Below are positions 15,238 through 24,086 of a stretch of DNA of 31,111 nucleotides, piece by piece. The DNA is from MD308 sp051888795 (GTDB taxonomy: Bacteria; Bacillota; Clostridia; Lachnospirales; Lachnospiraceae). Position numbers and translations under genes: made by a program. The notes beneath the pieces are model-generated. The model saw only the letters and a program-made list of their open reading frames with translations. It was not told the origin of the DNA and made no database searches. How positions within the stretch are numbered: the stretch's first letter is position 1; the number at the start of each line of letters is the position of its first letter. The DNA lies in NCBI GenBank assembly GCA_051888795.1, contig JBJFCD010000260.1, forward strand, positions 1 through 31,111, read 5' to 3'.

Positions 15238-16485
15238 CTAATCGGCTTTCATCACTGCCTCAATATCCTCTATTGTTCTCGGAATGTCTGCAGAAAGATT
15301 CTCACATCCATTTTCTGTAACCAGACAATTATCTTCCACACGGAATCCAATTCCCCATTCTTCATGGTAAATGCCTACATCTATACAAAATACCATGCCC
15401 GGAGCAATTACCTCTGGTTTTTTTACTACATCATGAACGTCAAAACCAATATGATGAGCACCTCCATGCCACATATATGTTCCGATTTCATCATAAGAAT
15501 TCAGAACACCTGCCTCTTTCAACCTTTCACAATTATATCTGCGGATTGTCGCATCCACATCATCCATCTTCATCCCCGGCTTCACAATGCGAAACATATA
15601 ATCAGAAGTAGCCAGCGCACATTCATACAGCAACTTTTGCTTATCACTAAACCGTCCGTTACACGGCCATCCTCTGGAAACATCTGTAATAAGATTATCA
15701 TATTGCGCTCCTACATCATTGAGCACCATATCCCCATCCTGTGCCTGTCCATGATATCCATAATAATGAATACAAAAATTATTTCTTCCAGCTGATATAA
15801 TAGACGGAAATCCCGGTCCTTTCGGGCCAAACTGTCCTAATGCATGATCGAATTCTGCTTTATACTGGTACTCATACATTCCTGGCTTAGAACTTTTCAT
15901 CATTGCAAGGATTCCAGCTTTTGTTATCTTTTCTGCTTCCTTTAAAGCCTCAATCTCACAAGGCTGTTTAATTAGTCTTAATTCACGAATCAGCGAATTC
16001 GCATTTCCAATTTGAAAATACGGTATCTGGCACTGTACATATCTTAAAAATTTTTGAGCCGGCCGGTCAATGTCCGAAGCATTAATGCGATACAGATCCA
16101 GATAAAGATATCCGTAATTGCCACTTGCCGCCATTTTACGTATGTCACCTTCAAAATTCTGACAGAAAAGTATCTCATCTATCCCAGATATATCCGAAGC
16201 CTCGTGAGGCTTTACACGAGTGCCTGTCCATCGTTCTGCCATCATATCCGGAGGAAGAATATATAACCGCTCGCTAACTACCCCTTCACTATCCTTTGCT
16301 GCCAAAAGCACAGCCTCTTTGCACTCCAGCCCTGTCAGATACACAAAATTTCTGTCCGCAAAAAACGGATAGTACTCATCATTCGTCTTTCTGATTTCTT
16401 CCCCTGAGAATATCGCAAGCAACGCTCCAGCCGGCAGCTTCTCATACAACCGTCTCCGATTTCCCCTATAAAATTCTGAATTCAT
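15238..16485 (-). CDS. pepP: Xaa-Pro aminopeptidase, M24B family (PepP-like)
   Basis: A cytoplasmic two-metal peptidase of 415 residues expected to remove N-terminal residues before proline. The N-terminal creatinase-like domain (1-165) includes RRRLYEKLPAGALLAIFSG. The catalytic domain shows metal ligands D257 (LNDVGA), D268 (ITDVSRG), H344 (HGGAHHIGFDVHD, 340-352) and E384 (GFRVEDN). The position usually occupied by Glu in 'TVEPG' is Asp here (D369, FCIDVGIY). I recall similar Asp variants in clostridial homologues, so activity is not excluded. It lies 59 bases downstream of the response-regulator gene, separated by a hairpin without a T-run, and could be read through from that operon. Confidence 0.93.
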   Translation of the reverse strand: MNSEFYRGNRRRLYEKLPAGALLAIFSGEEIRKTNDEYYPFFADRNFVYLTGLECKEAVLLAAKDSEGVVSERLYILPPDMMAERWTGTRVKPHEASDISGIDEILFCQNFEGDIRKMAASGNYGYLYLDLYRINASDIDRPAQKFLRYVQCQIPYFQIGNANSLIRELRLIKQPCEIEALKEAEKITKAGILAMMKSSKPGMYEYQYKAEFDHALGQFGPKGPGFPSIISAGRNNFCIHYYGYHGQAQDGDMVLNDVGAQYDNLITDVSRGWPCNGRFSDKQKLLYECALATSDYMFRIVKPGMKMDDVDATIRRYNCERLKEAGVLNSYDEIGTYMWHGGAHHIGFDVHDVVKKPEVIAPGMVFCIDVGIYHEEWGIGFRVEDNCLVTENGCENLSADIPRTIEDIEAVMKAD

Positions 16486-16525
16486 TTTTCAGCACCTCAT
16501 TTCATACCTGTTATTCCATCTTATG

Positions 16526-16551
16526 ATGTTAGGGTCAAACGACCCTAACAT
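16526..16551 (-). terminator. hairpin over the response-regulator stop codon
   Basis: ATGTTAGGGTC (16526-16536) and its perfect complement (16541-16551) enclose AAAC. The minus-strand stop codon (16545-16547) lies within the stem. No T-run follows on either strand, so it may be a weak or factor-dependent terminator, or an mRNA-stabilising or processing hairpin between the regulator and pepP. Confidence 0.5.
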
Positions 16552-17228
16552 ATCTCTGCAATTTTGTATAACATGCAAGGTCTCCCTCCGGTTTCATAGT
16601 TCATCTCACCAATTACTTTCCCGGATTTGGCCAGATAATTCATATATCGTCTCACCGTAACCCCTGTAAGTCCAATTTTACCCGCAATATCATCTCCTGT
16701 AAACCACTGATCTTTATTCTCATTCAAATAATCTATAATGAGAAAAAGCGTCTTCTCCTGGATCCCTTTCGGATAAATATCTTCGCTTTTTCTCCGGGAA
16801 TTATCTACAATGAAATCAATATTTTTCTGATTCAACGTAGCAATATCTTTCAGCGCATGGTTTTGTGCAACGAATTTTTCCAAAGCAATCTGAAAACGGT
16901 CAAAAGTAAACGGCTTAACCAGATAATCCACAACGCCAAGATGCAAAGCTTCTTCCAGTGATGCACGATCATTCGCAGCTGTCACCATAACCACTTCCAC
17001 AGAAATCTTATTGTTCCTGATATGCCGTAATGTTTCAAAGCCATCTGCCTTCGGCATATATACATCAAGAATCATTAAATCGACCTTATGCTTTTCTAAA
17101 TATTCAAGAGCGCTCTTTCCATCCCTGCATCTTCCGACCACTTGAAAATCCTTATTTTTCCCAATATACTGCTCATTTATCATTGCAACCATAGGATCAT
17201 CTTCTACGATTAATACCTTATACATCAT
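16545..17228 (-). CDS. response regulator, CitB/DcuR family
   Basis: A 227-residue transcriptional regulator. The receiver domain (about 3-122) has acidic residues D10 and D11, phosphoacceptor D55 (LMILDVYMPKADG) and K105 (LVKPF). The C-terminal region (about 165-223) reads as a helix-turn-helix: GDDIAGKIGLTGVTVRRYMNY (about 174-194), followed by GKVIGEMNYETGGRP, typical of CitB/DcuR/DpiA proteins. It overlaps the kinase gene by four bases (ATGA), so the two are translationally coupled. Its targets are unknown: no dicarboxylate or citrate transporter lies immediately beside it. Confidence 0.95.
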   Translation of the reverse strand: MMYKVLIVEDDPMVAMINEQYIGKNKDFQVVGRCRDGKSALEYLEKHKVDLMILDVYMPKADGFETLRHIRNNKISVEVVMVTAANDRASLEEALHLGVVDYLVKPFTFDRFQIALEKFVAQNHALKDIATLNQKNIDFIVDNSRRKSEDIYPKGIQEKTLFLIIDYLNENKDQWFTGDDIAGKIGLTGVTVRRYMNYLAKSGKVIGEMNYETGGRPCMLYKIAEIC

Positions 17229-18901
17229 TTACCTCTACTTTCGTTTTCTATTGCCGTAAAACTGACTGAAAATGAAGTCCCCATACCCTCCTGCGATTCT
17301 ACAGTGATCTTTCCTCCATGTCCTTCAACCATTGTTTTGACCTGATAGAGCCCGGTTCCTCTTCCCTCTCCTTTTGTCGAATAGCCATTTTCAAAAATGT
17401 GTATCATATCCTCTTCCTTAACACCATTTCCTGTATCATCCACAGTTATCAAAACTGCACCTGGTCGGGAATATATGCCAAACAAAAGCTCTTTTGGATC
17501 ATCATAATCTTTCTTCTCGTCCATTGCGTCAAAAGCATTATCCAGCAAATTCCCTATAACTGTTACCAATACTTCAGACGGCAGATTCATATCTGACGGT
17601 GAATAGAAACATCCTTCCCGCAAAATAAATTTCACATCTAACTCAGAGGCTCTTGCAGTTTTTCCTATCAAAAGCGCTGCAACTGCAGGTTCGCTTACTG
17701 CATTCATTATTTTACTGATTGTCTCTCTCTGTACCATTGTAATATTTTGAATATATGACGTTGCTTCCTCGTACATTTCCATTTGTATCAAACCGAGGAT
17801 TACGTGAAGCTTATTTGTAAAGTCATGGTTGTTGGCTCTCATAGAGTCTACCAGATATCTTGTTCCCGCAAGATCTTCCATTAGCTTCGTATACTCAGCT
17901 CTGTTATGAAGAATACCCACGGCTCCTACAATCTTATCTTCTTCTTTAACAGGAATGCTGTCAATCAAAATATCAGTATTTCCAAGATTTCTATTAAATT
18001 CTTTCTCTCCACTCTCAAGAGTATGTACAAAAATCTCTCCATTACTGATATCATTAATTTTCCGTCCTACAATATTATCTTCTGTAAATATTTCTGTTGC
18101 CTCAATCATCTTTACAGCAGCCGCATTTGCAAACTGAACAGTTCCATCGCCATCAATCGCAAGAATCCCTTCTGCAAGCGATTCCAAAATATTGTCTCGT
18201 ATTTTATACATTGCAGTGAACGTATCCGGTTCATATCCGAGTAAACTCATTTTAATTTTTTCAAAAAGCCTTGCTGAAATAAAGAGTTCTATAACCAACG
18301 CTACAATGGTAATCAAAACAAATATCAAAAGAATCTGATATGTTTCACTATGAATATTTTCCATCAGCATAATCGCCATTACAACTCCAATATACTGTCC
18401 ACTTTCGTTATAGATTGCCGCATAAGCTCTGCGCTGCACACCGGACGGTCCTGTTTCATCCGTAGTATAATATGCTTTGGAGTTATCATCAAACTTCGGA
18501 AGATTACCATCATATACTGTACCGATCAGCTCATGATTGGAATGATATATACGGACATTATCCTTTCCCACCACCGAAATGACATCTATATCATCTAATG
18601 TATCTTTCAAAGAATCAAGATATTCCGACAGCATAACCGATGATTCTTCTTTATTTTTGTTATTTGCCGTAAGAATCGGAGAGCGGGCAATAGCTTCTGC
18701 CACATTCTGAAGATTTTGATCCCGCTTTTGGGTTTCAAAGTGAATGTTAATTACAATACCTGCTACACCAAGAAACATAGCAAGCGAAACAATTAGTATC
18801 ATCTGTGACCGAAAAAATAAATTCTGGATATTCTTTAATGTATTTTGTTTATGCCTGGCATTTTTACATGCTTTTTCTTTTTTCTTTTCATCTCTTACCA
18901 T
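17225..18901 (-). CDS. sensor histidine kinase, CitA/DcuS family
   Basis: 558 residues. A basic N-terminal tail (1-33) leads to TM1 (about 34-52), an extracytoplasmic sensor domain (about 53-188, PASc-like, with YIGVVMAIMLME at its end), TM2 (about 189-208), a cytoplasmic PAS domain (about 232-335: LAEGILAIDGDGTVQFAN), the His box NNHDFTNKLHVILGL with H359, and the ATPase domain with N451/N455 (NLLDNAFDA), DDTGNG (488-493) and GRGTGLY (513-519). NHDF rather than an HisKA motif is characteristic of the citrate/C4-dicarboxylate sensor family. The ligand is probably a small carboxylate, but ligand residues were not assigned. The ribosome site is weak (AGGA 14 bases upstream). Confidence 0.95.
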   Translation of the reverse strand: MVRDEKKKEKACKNARHKQNTLKNIQNLFFRSQMILIVSLAMFLGVAGIVINIHFETQKRDQNLQNVAEAIARSPILTANNKNKEESSVMLSEYLDSLKDTLDDIDVISVVGKDNVRIYHSNHELIGTVYDGNLPKFDDNSKAYYTTDETGPSGVQRRAYAAIYNESGQYIGVVMAIMLMENIHSETYQILLIFVLITIVALVIELFISARLFEKIKMSLLGYEPDTFTAMYKIRDNILESLAEGILAIDGDGTVQFANAAAVKMIEATEIFTEDNIVGRKINDISNGEIFVHTLESGEKEFNRNLGNTDILIDSIPVKEEDKIVGAVGILHNRAEYTKLMEDLAGTRYLVDSMRANNHDFTNKLHVILGLIQMEMYEEATSYIQNITMVQRETISKIMNAVSEPAVAALLIGKTARASELDVKFILREGCFYSPSDMNLPSEVLVTVIGNLLDNAFDAMDEKKDYDDPKELLFGIYSRPGAVLITVDDTGNGVKEEDMIHIFENGYSTKGEGRGTGLYQVKTMVEGHGGKITVESQEGMGTSFSVSFTAIENESRGK

Positions 18902-19066
18902 AATTTTAATATTTTCCTATGCATACTCTTTTGAAAATCTTCATCTGTTTCTTCATATCATTTAATCATAAATCTTAATAGAATTCAAATTTATTACTAT
19001 CTGCGCATCCTTTTGAAAGTAAAAAAAATGTCTTTGATAAAACTTTTCTTTCTATGTTTCGTAAAA

Positions 19067-19095
19067 TTGTTTTCTACAATTTACAGTGATATGAT
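19067..19095 (+). promoter_or_regulatory. promoter of the PQ-loop gene
   Basis: TTGTTT (19067-19072), a 17-base spacer and TATGAT (19090-19095). It lies inside a dyad formed by AATTTACAG (19078-19086) and CTGTAAATT (19117-19125). Confidence 0.55.
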
Positions 19096-19125
19096 TTCTT
19101 CGAAAACAAATTATATCTGTAAATT
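19078..19125. repeat. 9-bp inverted repeat around the -10 and leader of the PQ-loop gene
   Basis: AATTTACAG and CTGTAAATT are perfect complements, 30 bases apart, and ATAT/ATAT can extend the pairing. The left arm lies upstream of the predicted start of transcription, so an operator is more likely than an RNA hairpin. The gap 18902-19142 otherwise shows only AT-rich DNA. Confidence 0.45.
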
Positions 19126-19142
19126 ACCAGGAGGTCTTTACT

Positions 19143-19415
19143 ATGGGTTCTATTCTTGAAACAATGATGCTTGTCTGTTTTGGATTTTCATGGCCTTTAA
19201 ATGTTATAAAAGCATATAAGGCAAGAACAGCCAAAGGGACAAGTTTACCATTTATCTTTCTTATTATTGCCGGTTACATAGCTGGCATCAGTGCAAAGAT
19301 TATTACTCATCAGGTAAATTATGTGTTGATTGCCTACATTATCAATCTGGCAATTGTATCGCTCAATCTCATTGTTTATTTCAGAAACGCTGCTTTAGAC
19401 AGAAAATACGCTTAG
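19143..19415 (+). CDS. SemiSWEET-like PQ-loop membrane protein
   Basis: 90 residues with three hydrophobic helices, the size of a SemiSWEET half-transporter that works as a dimer. FGFSWPLNVIKAYKARTAKGTSLP matches the PQ-loop pattern, with SWP in place of the usual PQ. FIFLIIAGYIAGISAKII and YVLIAYIINLAIVSLNLIVYF give the next helices. GGAGG precedes ATG. Characterised SemiSWEETs move sugars, but the substrate here cannot be predicted. It is followed after 17 bases by an SGNH-like gene, with which it forms an operon ending at the terminator 20033-20072. Confidence 0.8.
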   Translation: MGSILETMMLVCFGFSWPLNVIKAYKARTAKGTSLPFIFLIIAGYIAGISAKIITHQVNYVLIAYIINLAIVSLNLIVYFRNAALDRKYA

Positions 19416-19432
19416 AAGTCGGAGGTTTTAAA

Positions 19433-20029
19433 ATGTTTAGTCTTGAAGTAAAAAACTACAAAGCACTCAACAAACTTGCCGAACATGACGGTATCGTCAT
19501 TTTTGGTGGAAGCAACGACATGACCATTCCTTTGTGCGAACTCAAGCAGGCATTTTCCATTGAATCAAATCTATACAATAGAAGTTTTCAAGAACTTTCC
19601 ATTGAAAATGCGATTGAAATTTATGATTCCTGCATAGCCCCGTTAGAGCCAGAAACAGTTTTATTGCATATAGGTGAAGCTGATCTTGACTTTTTTGAAG
19701 AGAGTCCCTCCGACTTTGACCAAAAATACTTTGAATTGATTGCATACATTAAAACTCATAATAGAAAATGCAGAATAGCAATCATCTCGCTCAAAAATGA
19801 GAATAATTCCTCAACTATTTCCGAATTAAATAAACATCTGAAATACATCTCACAATGCGAGCACTGCGAATTTGGAGACATCACAAGTAAACGTGTATGG
19901 AACCCACAGGGAACAAAGGACACCATATCTTTCATCTATTCTATAGGTTTTGTCCGGCCCCTGAAAAATCGTCATCCCATTTATGACCTTGTAAAAATAT
20001 TATTCTGCTATGAGCAGCCTTGTATCTAA
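19433..20029 (+). CDS. SGNH-like hypothetical protein
   Basis: 198 residues, soluble, no signal peptide. The order of motifs suggests an SGNH/GDSL hydrolase fold: IVIFGGSND (21-29) at the position of block I, ETVLLHIGEADLD (about 74-86) at the block III position, and RCRIAIISLKNE as a later strand. The catalytic blocks are unusual (GGSN instead of GDS), and a C-terminal DxxH is not clear. It may be a divergent or inactive member. It is coupled to the PQ-loop gene (17-base gap, GGAGG before ATG). The function is unknown. Confidence 0.65.
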   Translation: MFSLEVKNYKALNKLAEHDGIVIFGGSNDMTIPLCELKQAFSIESNLYNRSFQELSIENAIEIYDSCIAPLEPETVLLHIGEADLDFFEESPSDFDQKYFELIAYIKTHNRKCRIAIISLKNENNSSTISELNKHLKYISQCEHCEFGDITSKRVWNPQGTKDTISFIYSIGFVRPLKNRHPIYDLVKILFCYEQPCI

Positions 20030-20032
20030 AAG

Positions 20033-20072
20033 AAAAAGGAAAGTAAGCGTATCCACACCTGCTTTCCTTTTT
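20033..20072. terminator. terminator between the SGNH-like and glycosylase genes
   Basis: AAAAAGGAAAG (20033-20043) pairs with CTTTCCTTTTT (20062-20072) over an 18-base loop and runs into more T residues. Convergent genes end on both sides, and the A- and T-rich flanks allow use in both directions. Confidence 0.85.
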
Positions 20073-20084
20073 TTCTTATTTATA

Positions 20085-20588
20085 TTATATAAAATCAATT
20101 TTTTCTTTCCAGGCTTTCAAAAGCCTCTCCATCTGAAATGCCGCATTTGCCGGACTCGTAGATGGGAGCTTCACAATCTCTCTTCCGGTTATCTCATAGC
20201 TGTATTTCATATATAATTCAAAAGCCTTTCCTCCATTTGCATAAATTCTCTGAATTGGTGCCGCTTTTAAAATTCTTGTAATATCCGTTGGAACCACGTT
20301 TTTAATAGAACTGTCACTGGAACCGATAATATCACACTCTGCAATTACATCCCATACAGCAATGTGATATTTCAACAAAAAATCTTTTTTCTCAGAGACA
20401 GTCTCCGGTATCTTCTCCACACCGCACAAACTCCCCAGAACCTTCCAAAAACGGTTCTGGGGATGTCCGTAATAAAACTGCTGCTCTCTGGATTTTACCG
20501 AAGGCAGAGTCCCAAGTATCAAAATACGAGAAGCACTGTCATACACCGGTTCAAATTCATGTCTGATATGTTGATATTCTCTATCCAT
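20085..20588 (-). CDS. DNA-deoxyinosine glycosylase (uracil-DNA glycosylase superfamily)
   Basis: 167 residues. The N-terminal block HEFEPVYDSASRILILGTLP with PSVKSREQQFYYGHPQNRFW is characteristic of the hypoxanthine-DNA glycosylase branch (TIGR04274-like) of the UDG superfamily. IAVWDVIAECDIIGSSDSSI and LPSTSPANAAF (about 142-152) provide the later superfamily motifs. It should remove deaminated bases (hypoxanthine, possibly uracil) from DNA to start base excision repair. It is a single gene between two convergent or adjacent units. The start follows a GGGGGAAAATC-type site. Confidence 0.9.
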   Translation of the reverse strand: MDREYQHIRHEFEPVYDSASRILILGTLPSVKSREQQFYYGHPQNRFWKVLGSLCGVEKIPETVSEKKDFLLKYHIAVWDVIAECDIIGSSDSSIKNVVPTDITRILKAAPIQRIYANGGKAFELYMKYSYEITGREIVKLPSTSPANAAFQMERLLKAWKEKIDFI

Positions 20589-20624
20589 GATTTTCCCCCT
20601 TACTATGGTTGTACAACTGCTTTC

Positions 20625-22004
20625 CTATCTTTTATTTTTATTTGTAACAATTCCAACTGCAGTAATAATAATTGTCACAGCAATTCCTAAAAACAGAGAA
20701 TCTATTGTCGCAGGAAGGATAAATTTTCCGATCAATGTGAAGACCGGTCCTGCAATCATAGCTGCCATTGCATATTTCGGTGGAACTTTGCCAGGCATAA
20801 ATAACGCAGTGCAAAGAGGTATGAATGCTACAGAACCACGAAGTCCCATGGACATAAAGCTCCATCCAAGTATAAGATCTCCAAGATTTCCACAACTGAA
20901 AATAGCACTTACCACCAGTATTACTACAATGATCATACGTGTAACTTTCAGTGTCTGCTCCGGTCCTGCTTCTTTATTGACATACACTTTATAGATATCA
21001 CGACAAAAGATAGAAGACATACCTAATGAAAGTCCTGCGCCGGTTCCGACAACCGCTACTAACAGCGTAGCCAGCATGATTCCGGCAACAAGTGGTGGCA
21101 TCTTGTCCAAAATAAATACAGGAAGAGCCATCTTCGTATCAATATCCGGGTAATTCAGTCTCATATACATTCCGACAAATATACCTGCCACACCAATAAT
21201 CGGTATAAGTACTGCACTAAGTATTGCACCCGCTCTGGATACCTTCAGTGATTTTGCAGTAATGATCGCACTGATATAACTCTGTGTAGTCAACACACCT
21301 AAAAGAAGTGAGATACCTGCGCCCAAATCTACCGTTGCGCCTCTTGCAATAAGATTAAAATAAACATCATGTGGCAATGCCGGATTATTTAAGAACACAT
21401 CCAATCCACCGCTGATATATATTGCAAATATTCCACAGATTCCTACTGAGACATACATAAGGATCGTTTTTACAATTCCTACAAGTCCTGCCCCAAGGGA
21501 TCCCCCAAAGAGCACATAGACAAGCATTAAAACAATTGTCAAAATCGTTCCCTGCCAGGATGTAAGAGAACTTACAGCTGTAATCAACGCAACTCCTGAA
21601 AGAATCTGCGCAACAATACTAAGAAATGTTCCAAGTGAATTTAATAACGCAACAATTGTGCTGCTCTTTTCACCATATTCTGCGGCAAATAACTGAGGCA
21701 AAGTTTTGATTCCACTATTATACAATGGTTTTGCAAAAACCAGACCTAGAACCAATACTCCAATTCCGCCTCCCAATGTAAACCACCATGCAGAAAAACC
21801 ATATGTATATGCCAACTGTGCGGTTCCAATCGTAGAAGATCCTCCTACAAGAGTTCCTATGATTGCTCCGGTCACCAGACCTACCGTACCATTATGGCCA
21901 CCATCAAAATCCGCGGCAGACTTTACCTGTCTGCCGGAATAAATACCTGTTCCTATGATAAGTACAATTACTAAAAGTGCACCAACATAATGCATCAATG
22001 TCAT
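20625..22004 (-). CDS. sodium:solute symporter (SSF family)
   Basis: 459 residues with about 12-13 hydrophobic helices. It has the early GTGIYSGRQVKSAADF motif, then GAIIGTLVGGSSTIGTAQLAY, a strong sodium-symporter core pattern, and QLFAAEYGEKSSTIVALLNSLG. The substrate cannot be read. Position as the last gene after aldehyde dehydrogenase, ptb and buk suggests a short-chain carboxylate or a related metabolite. It starts 26 bases after the buk stop with GAGGG as ribosome site. Confidence 0.92.
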   Translation of the reverse strand: MTLMHYVGALLVIVLIIGTGIYSGRQVKSAADFDGGHNGTVGLVTGAIIGTLVGGSSTIGTAQLAYTYGFSAWWFTLGGGIGVLVLGLVFAKPLYNSGIKTLPQLFAAEYGEKSSTIVALLNSLGTFLSIVAQILSGVALITAVSSLTSWQGTILTIVLMLVYVLFGGSLGAGLVGIVKTILMYVSVGICGIFAIYISGGLDVFLNNPALPHDVYFNLIARGATVDLGAGISLLLGVLTTQSYISAIITAKSLKVSRAGAILSAVLIPIIGVAGIFVGMYMRLNYPDIDTKMALPVFILDKMPPLVAGIMLATLLVAVVGTGAGLSLGMSSIFCRDIYKVYVNKEAGPEQTLKVTRMIIVVILVVSAIFSCGNLGDLILGWSFMSMGLRGSVAFIPLCTALFMPGKVPPKYAMAAMIAGPVFTLIGKFILPATIDSLFLGIAVTIIITAVGIVTNKNKR

Positions 22005-22030
22005 CTTGATACCCTCATTTCTCTAAATTT

Positions 22031-23140
22031 CTATCTCGGATATAACACATCAAATCCTGGGAAAACCGGTTCTCCTGTGTAATATTTCGGTTCTTCCTTA
22101 CCGTCAAGTACACGAATGGCACCTGCTGCCAGCGCATCCATCTCATACTCGCCTGGGTATAATACCACCGGTGCGATAAATTCGACACGCTCTCTGATCC
22201 ATCCTGTCATCATCTCAGAATATGCAACTCCACCAGTCAGAATGATTGCATCAACTTTACCTTTCATAACTGATGCCATAGCCGCAATATCTTTTGCAAT
22301 CTGATAAGCCGTTGTACGGTAAACCAATTCTGCATATTTGTCGCCATCTTCAATTCTTTTCTCTACTTCGCGGGCATCAGAAGTTCCCAAATGAGCTGTC
22401 CATCCACCTGTCTTCATAATCTTTGTAAGCATCTCTTTCTCTGTATACTTACCAGAATAACACAGACCAACTACATCAGCGAGAGGGGCTGTTCCTGTTC
22501 TTGTAGGAGCCATACGTCCCTCTCCACGGGTACTGTCAACCGTATCTACCATTTTTCCCTTACAATGCGCACTTACAGAGATTCCTCCACCAAGATGCGC
22601 AACAACCAGATTCAACTCTTCATAATCTTTTCCAGAATCTGATGCATATTTTCTTGCTGCTGCTCGCTGATTCAGCGGATGACCACGGCTGGTACGGAAC
22701 AGTTCTACAAATCCTGTCATACGGGCTTCTTCCTCAAATTCATCAACGCTGCTTGCGTCAACGATAAATGCGCGCCCTCCAAATTCTTCTGCAAAATCTT
22801 TTGCAAGAAGCGGTCCCAAATTTCCCGGATGCTTGCTTCCAGGTCCTATCTGTCCGTGCTCATACATCTTGTCATTTACTTCATATACTCCACCGGACAT
22901 AGGAAGCAGTCCTGTACAGATTGCAGAAAATCCATCTGCTGTGCTTGGATCTACTCCTTTTTCTTTCAAAGTCTTTGTAATAATTTCCTTTCGATAAGGA
23001 AGCTGATCTACGATATTTGGGAATACTGCCAGATCGCTGGCAGGATGATCAATTGTTTCTGAAAAAATCCTTTTATCATCCTCATATAATGCTACTTTCG
23101 TAGAGGTTGATCCTGGATTCAATACAATAATTCGGTACAT
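22031..23140 (-). CDS. buk: butyrate kinase (branched-chain acid kinase)
   Basis: 369 residues, ASKHA fold. Makes ATP from butyryl-phosphate (or a related acyl-phosphate) and ADP. Motifs are VLNPGSTSTKVALYED (6-21), the catalytic-domain VVAHLGGGISVSAHCKG (about 173-189), RMAPTRTGTAPL, and AIILTGGVAYSEMM for the second ATP motif. Its length and the STSTK signature distinguish it from acetate kinase. It lies 9 bases after ptb, and AAGGAGG overlaps the ptb stop, so the pair is tightly coupled. In other bacteria this enzyme pair serves butyrate, isobutyrate or isovalerate; the true acyl group here is open. Confidence 0.95.
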   Translation of the reverse strand: MYRIIVLNPGSTSTKVALYEDDKRIFSETIDHPASDLAVFPNIVDQLPYRKEIITKTLKEKGVDPSTADGFSAICTGLLPMSGGVYEVNDKMYEHGQIGPGSKHPGNLGPLLAKDFAEEFGGRAFIVDASSVDEFEEEARMTGFVELFRTSRGHPLNQRAAARKYASDSGKDYEELNLVVAHLGGGISVSAHCKGKMVDTVDSTRGEGRMAPTRTGTAPLADVVGLCYSGKYTEKEMLTKIMKTGGWTAHLGTSDAREVEKRIEDGDKYAELVYRTTAYQIAKDIAAMASVMKGKVDAIILTGGVAYSEMMTGWIRERVEFIAPVVLYPGEYEMDALAAGAIRVLDGKEEPKYYTGEPVFPGFDVLYPR

Positions 23141-23149
23141 ATATCCTCC

Positions 23150-24067
23150 TTAGTTATCTCCCATTGACTGTGCTGCAAGTACAGCGAGAGCAATGGAATT
23201 CATCTTGGATGTATCTGAACTTGCTCTGGATGTCAGAACCATAGGCTTTGCTGCTCCCATAATACATCCTGCTTTTTCACACCGGGCAAAATATTCCATA
23301 GATTTATTCAAAATATTTCCTGCCTCAATATCAGGAGTAATCAAGATATCTGCATTTCCGGCTACCGGATGATCAATTCCCTTATGACGTGCAGCCTCTA
23401 CAGAAACTGCATTATCCATAGCAAGAGGACCTTTTACCATACATCCAGTGATTTCTCCTGCTTCATTCATCCTTGTAAGCTCAGCAGCATCTAATGTTGC
23501 CGGCATTTTTTCATTTACTTTCTCAACAGCACAGAGTACTGCAACTTTCGGATTTTCATTACCCATAGCATGAGCAATCTGTGTACATGCTTTAATAAGA
23601 TCTACTTTTTGCTCCAGTGTAGGTGCAATAGTCATTGCTGAGTCACTGAGAAGGAACAAACGATCAAATCCTGCAACTTCCATCACACCTACATGGCAAA
23701 TCAAATTTCCTGTACGCAGTCCGTATTCTTTATTTAAAAGAGCCTTCAATGCAACAGAAGTATCTACAAACCCTTTCATTGGGAGAGATGCTTTTCCCTC
23801 TCTTACAAGCTTGATTGCTGTAGCACACGCTTCTGGTTTCTCTTCTTCATTCACAATCTCAAATGCAGAAATATCTATATTTTTACTTTCTGCAATTTCA
23901 CGGATCTCTTTTTCATTTCCTACCAGATATGCTCCTTTGATGATCCTGTTCTTGTATGCGTTATATACAGATAAAAGCACATCCTCATCCTGGGCAACAG
24001 CCACAGACAATGTCTGTGGCTCCCCATTCTGAACTTTTTCTATTAATTCCTGAAAACTACGAATCAT
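23150..24067 (-). CDS. ptb: phosphate butyryltransferase
   Basis: 305 residues. Swaps CoA for phosphate on butyryl-CoA (or similar acyl-CoA). Recognisable features are KGAYLVGNEKEIREIAE, the LPMKGFVDTSVALKALLN block, HVGVMEVAGFDRLFLLSDSAM and the C-terminal ILITPDIEAGNIL and GCIMGAAKPMVLTSRASS, which match the phosphotransacylase/Ptb family. It comes directly after the aldehyde dehydrogenase (19-base gap) and before buk. Together with buk it gives substrate-level phosphorylation. Confidence 0.95.
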   Translation of the reverse strand: MIRSFQELIEKVQNGEPQTLSVAVAQDEDVLLSVYNAYKNRIIKGAYLVGNEKEIREIAESKNIDISAFEIVNEEEKPEACATAIKLVREGKASLPMKGFVDTSVALKALLNKEYGLRTGNLICHVGVMEVAGFDRLFLLSDSAMTIAPTLEQKVDLIKACTQIAHAMGNENPKVAVLCAVEKVNEKMPATLDAAELTRMNEAGEITGCMVKGPLAMDNAVSVEAARHKGIDHPVAGNADILITPDIEAGNILNKSMEYFARCEKAGCIMGAAKPMVLTSRASSDTSKMNSIALAVLAAQSMGDN

Positions 24068-24086
24068 ATTATCTTCTCCCTGTTTT

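Noticed and set aside
15235..15795. 186-codon plus-strand ORF across the aminopeptidase gene
   Set aside because: Antisense shadow with a His/Ile/Cys-rich translation typical of reversed low-G+C coding DNA.
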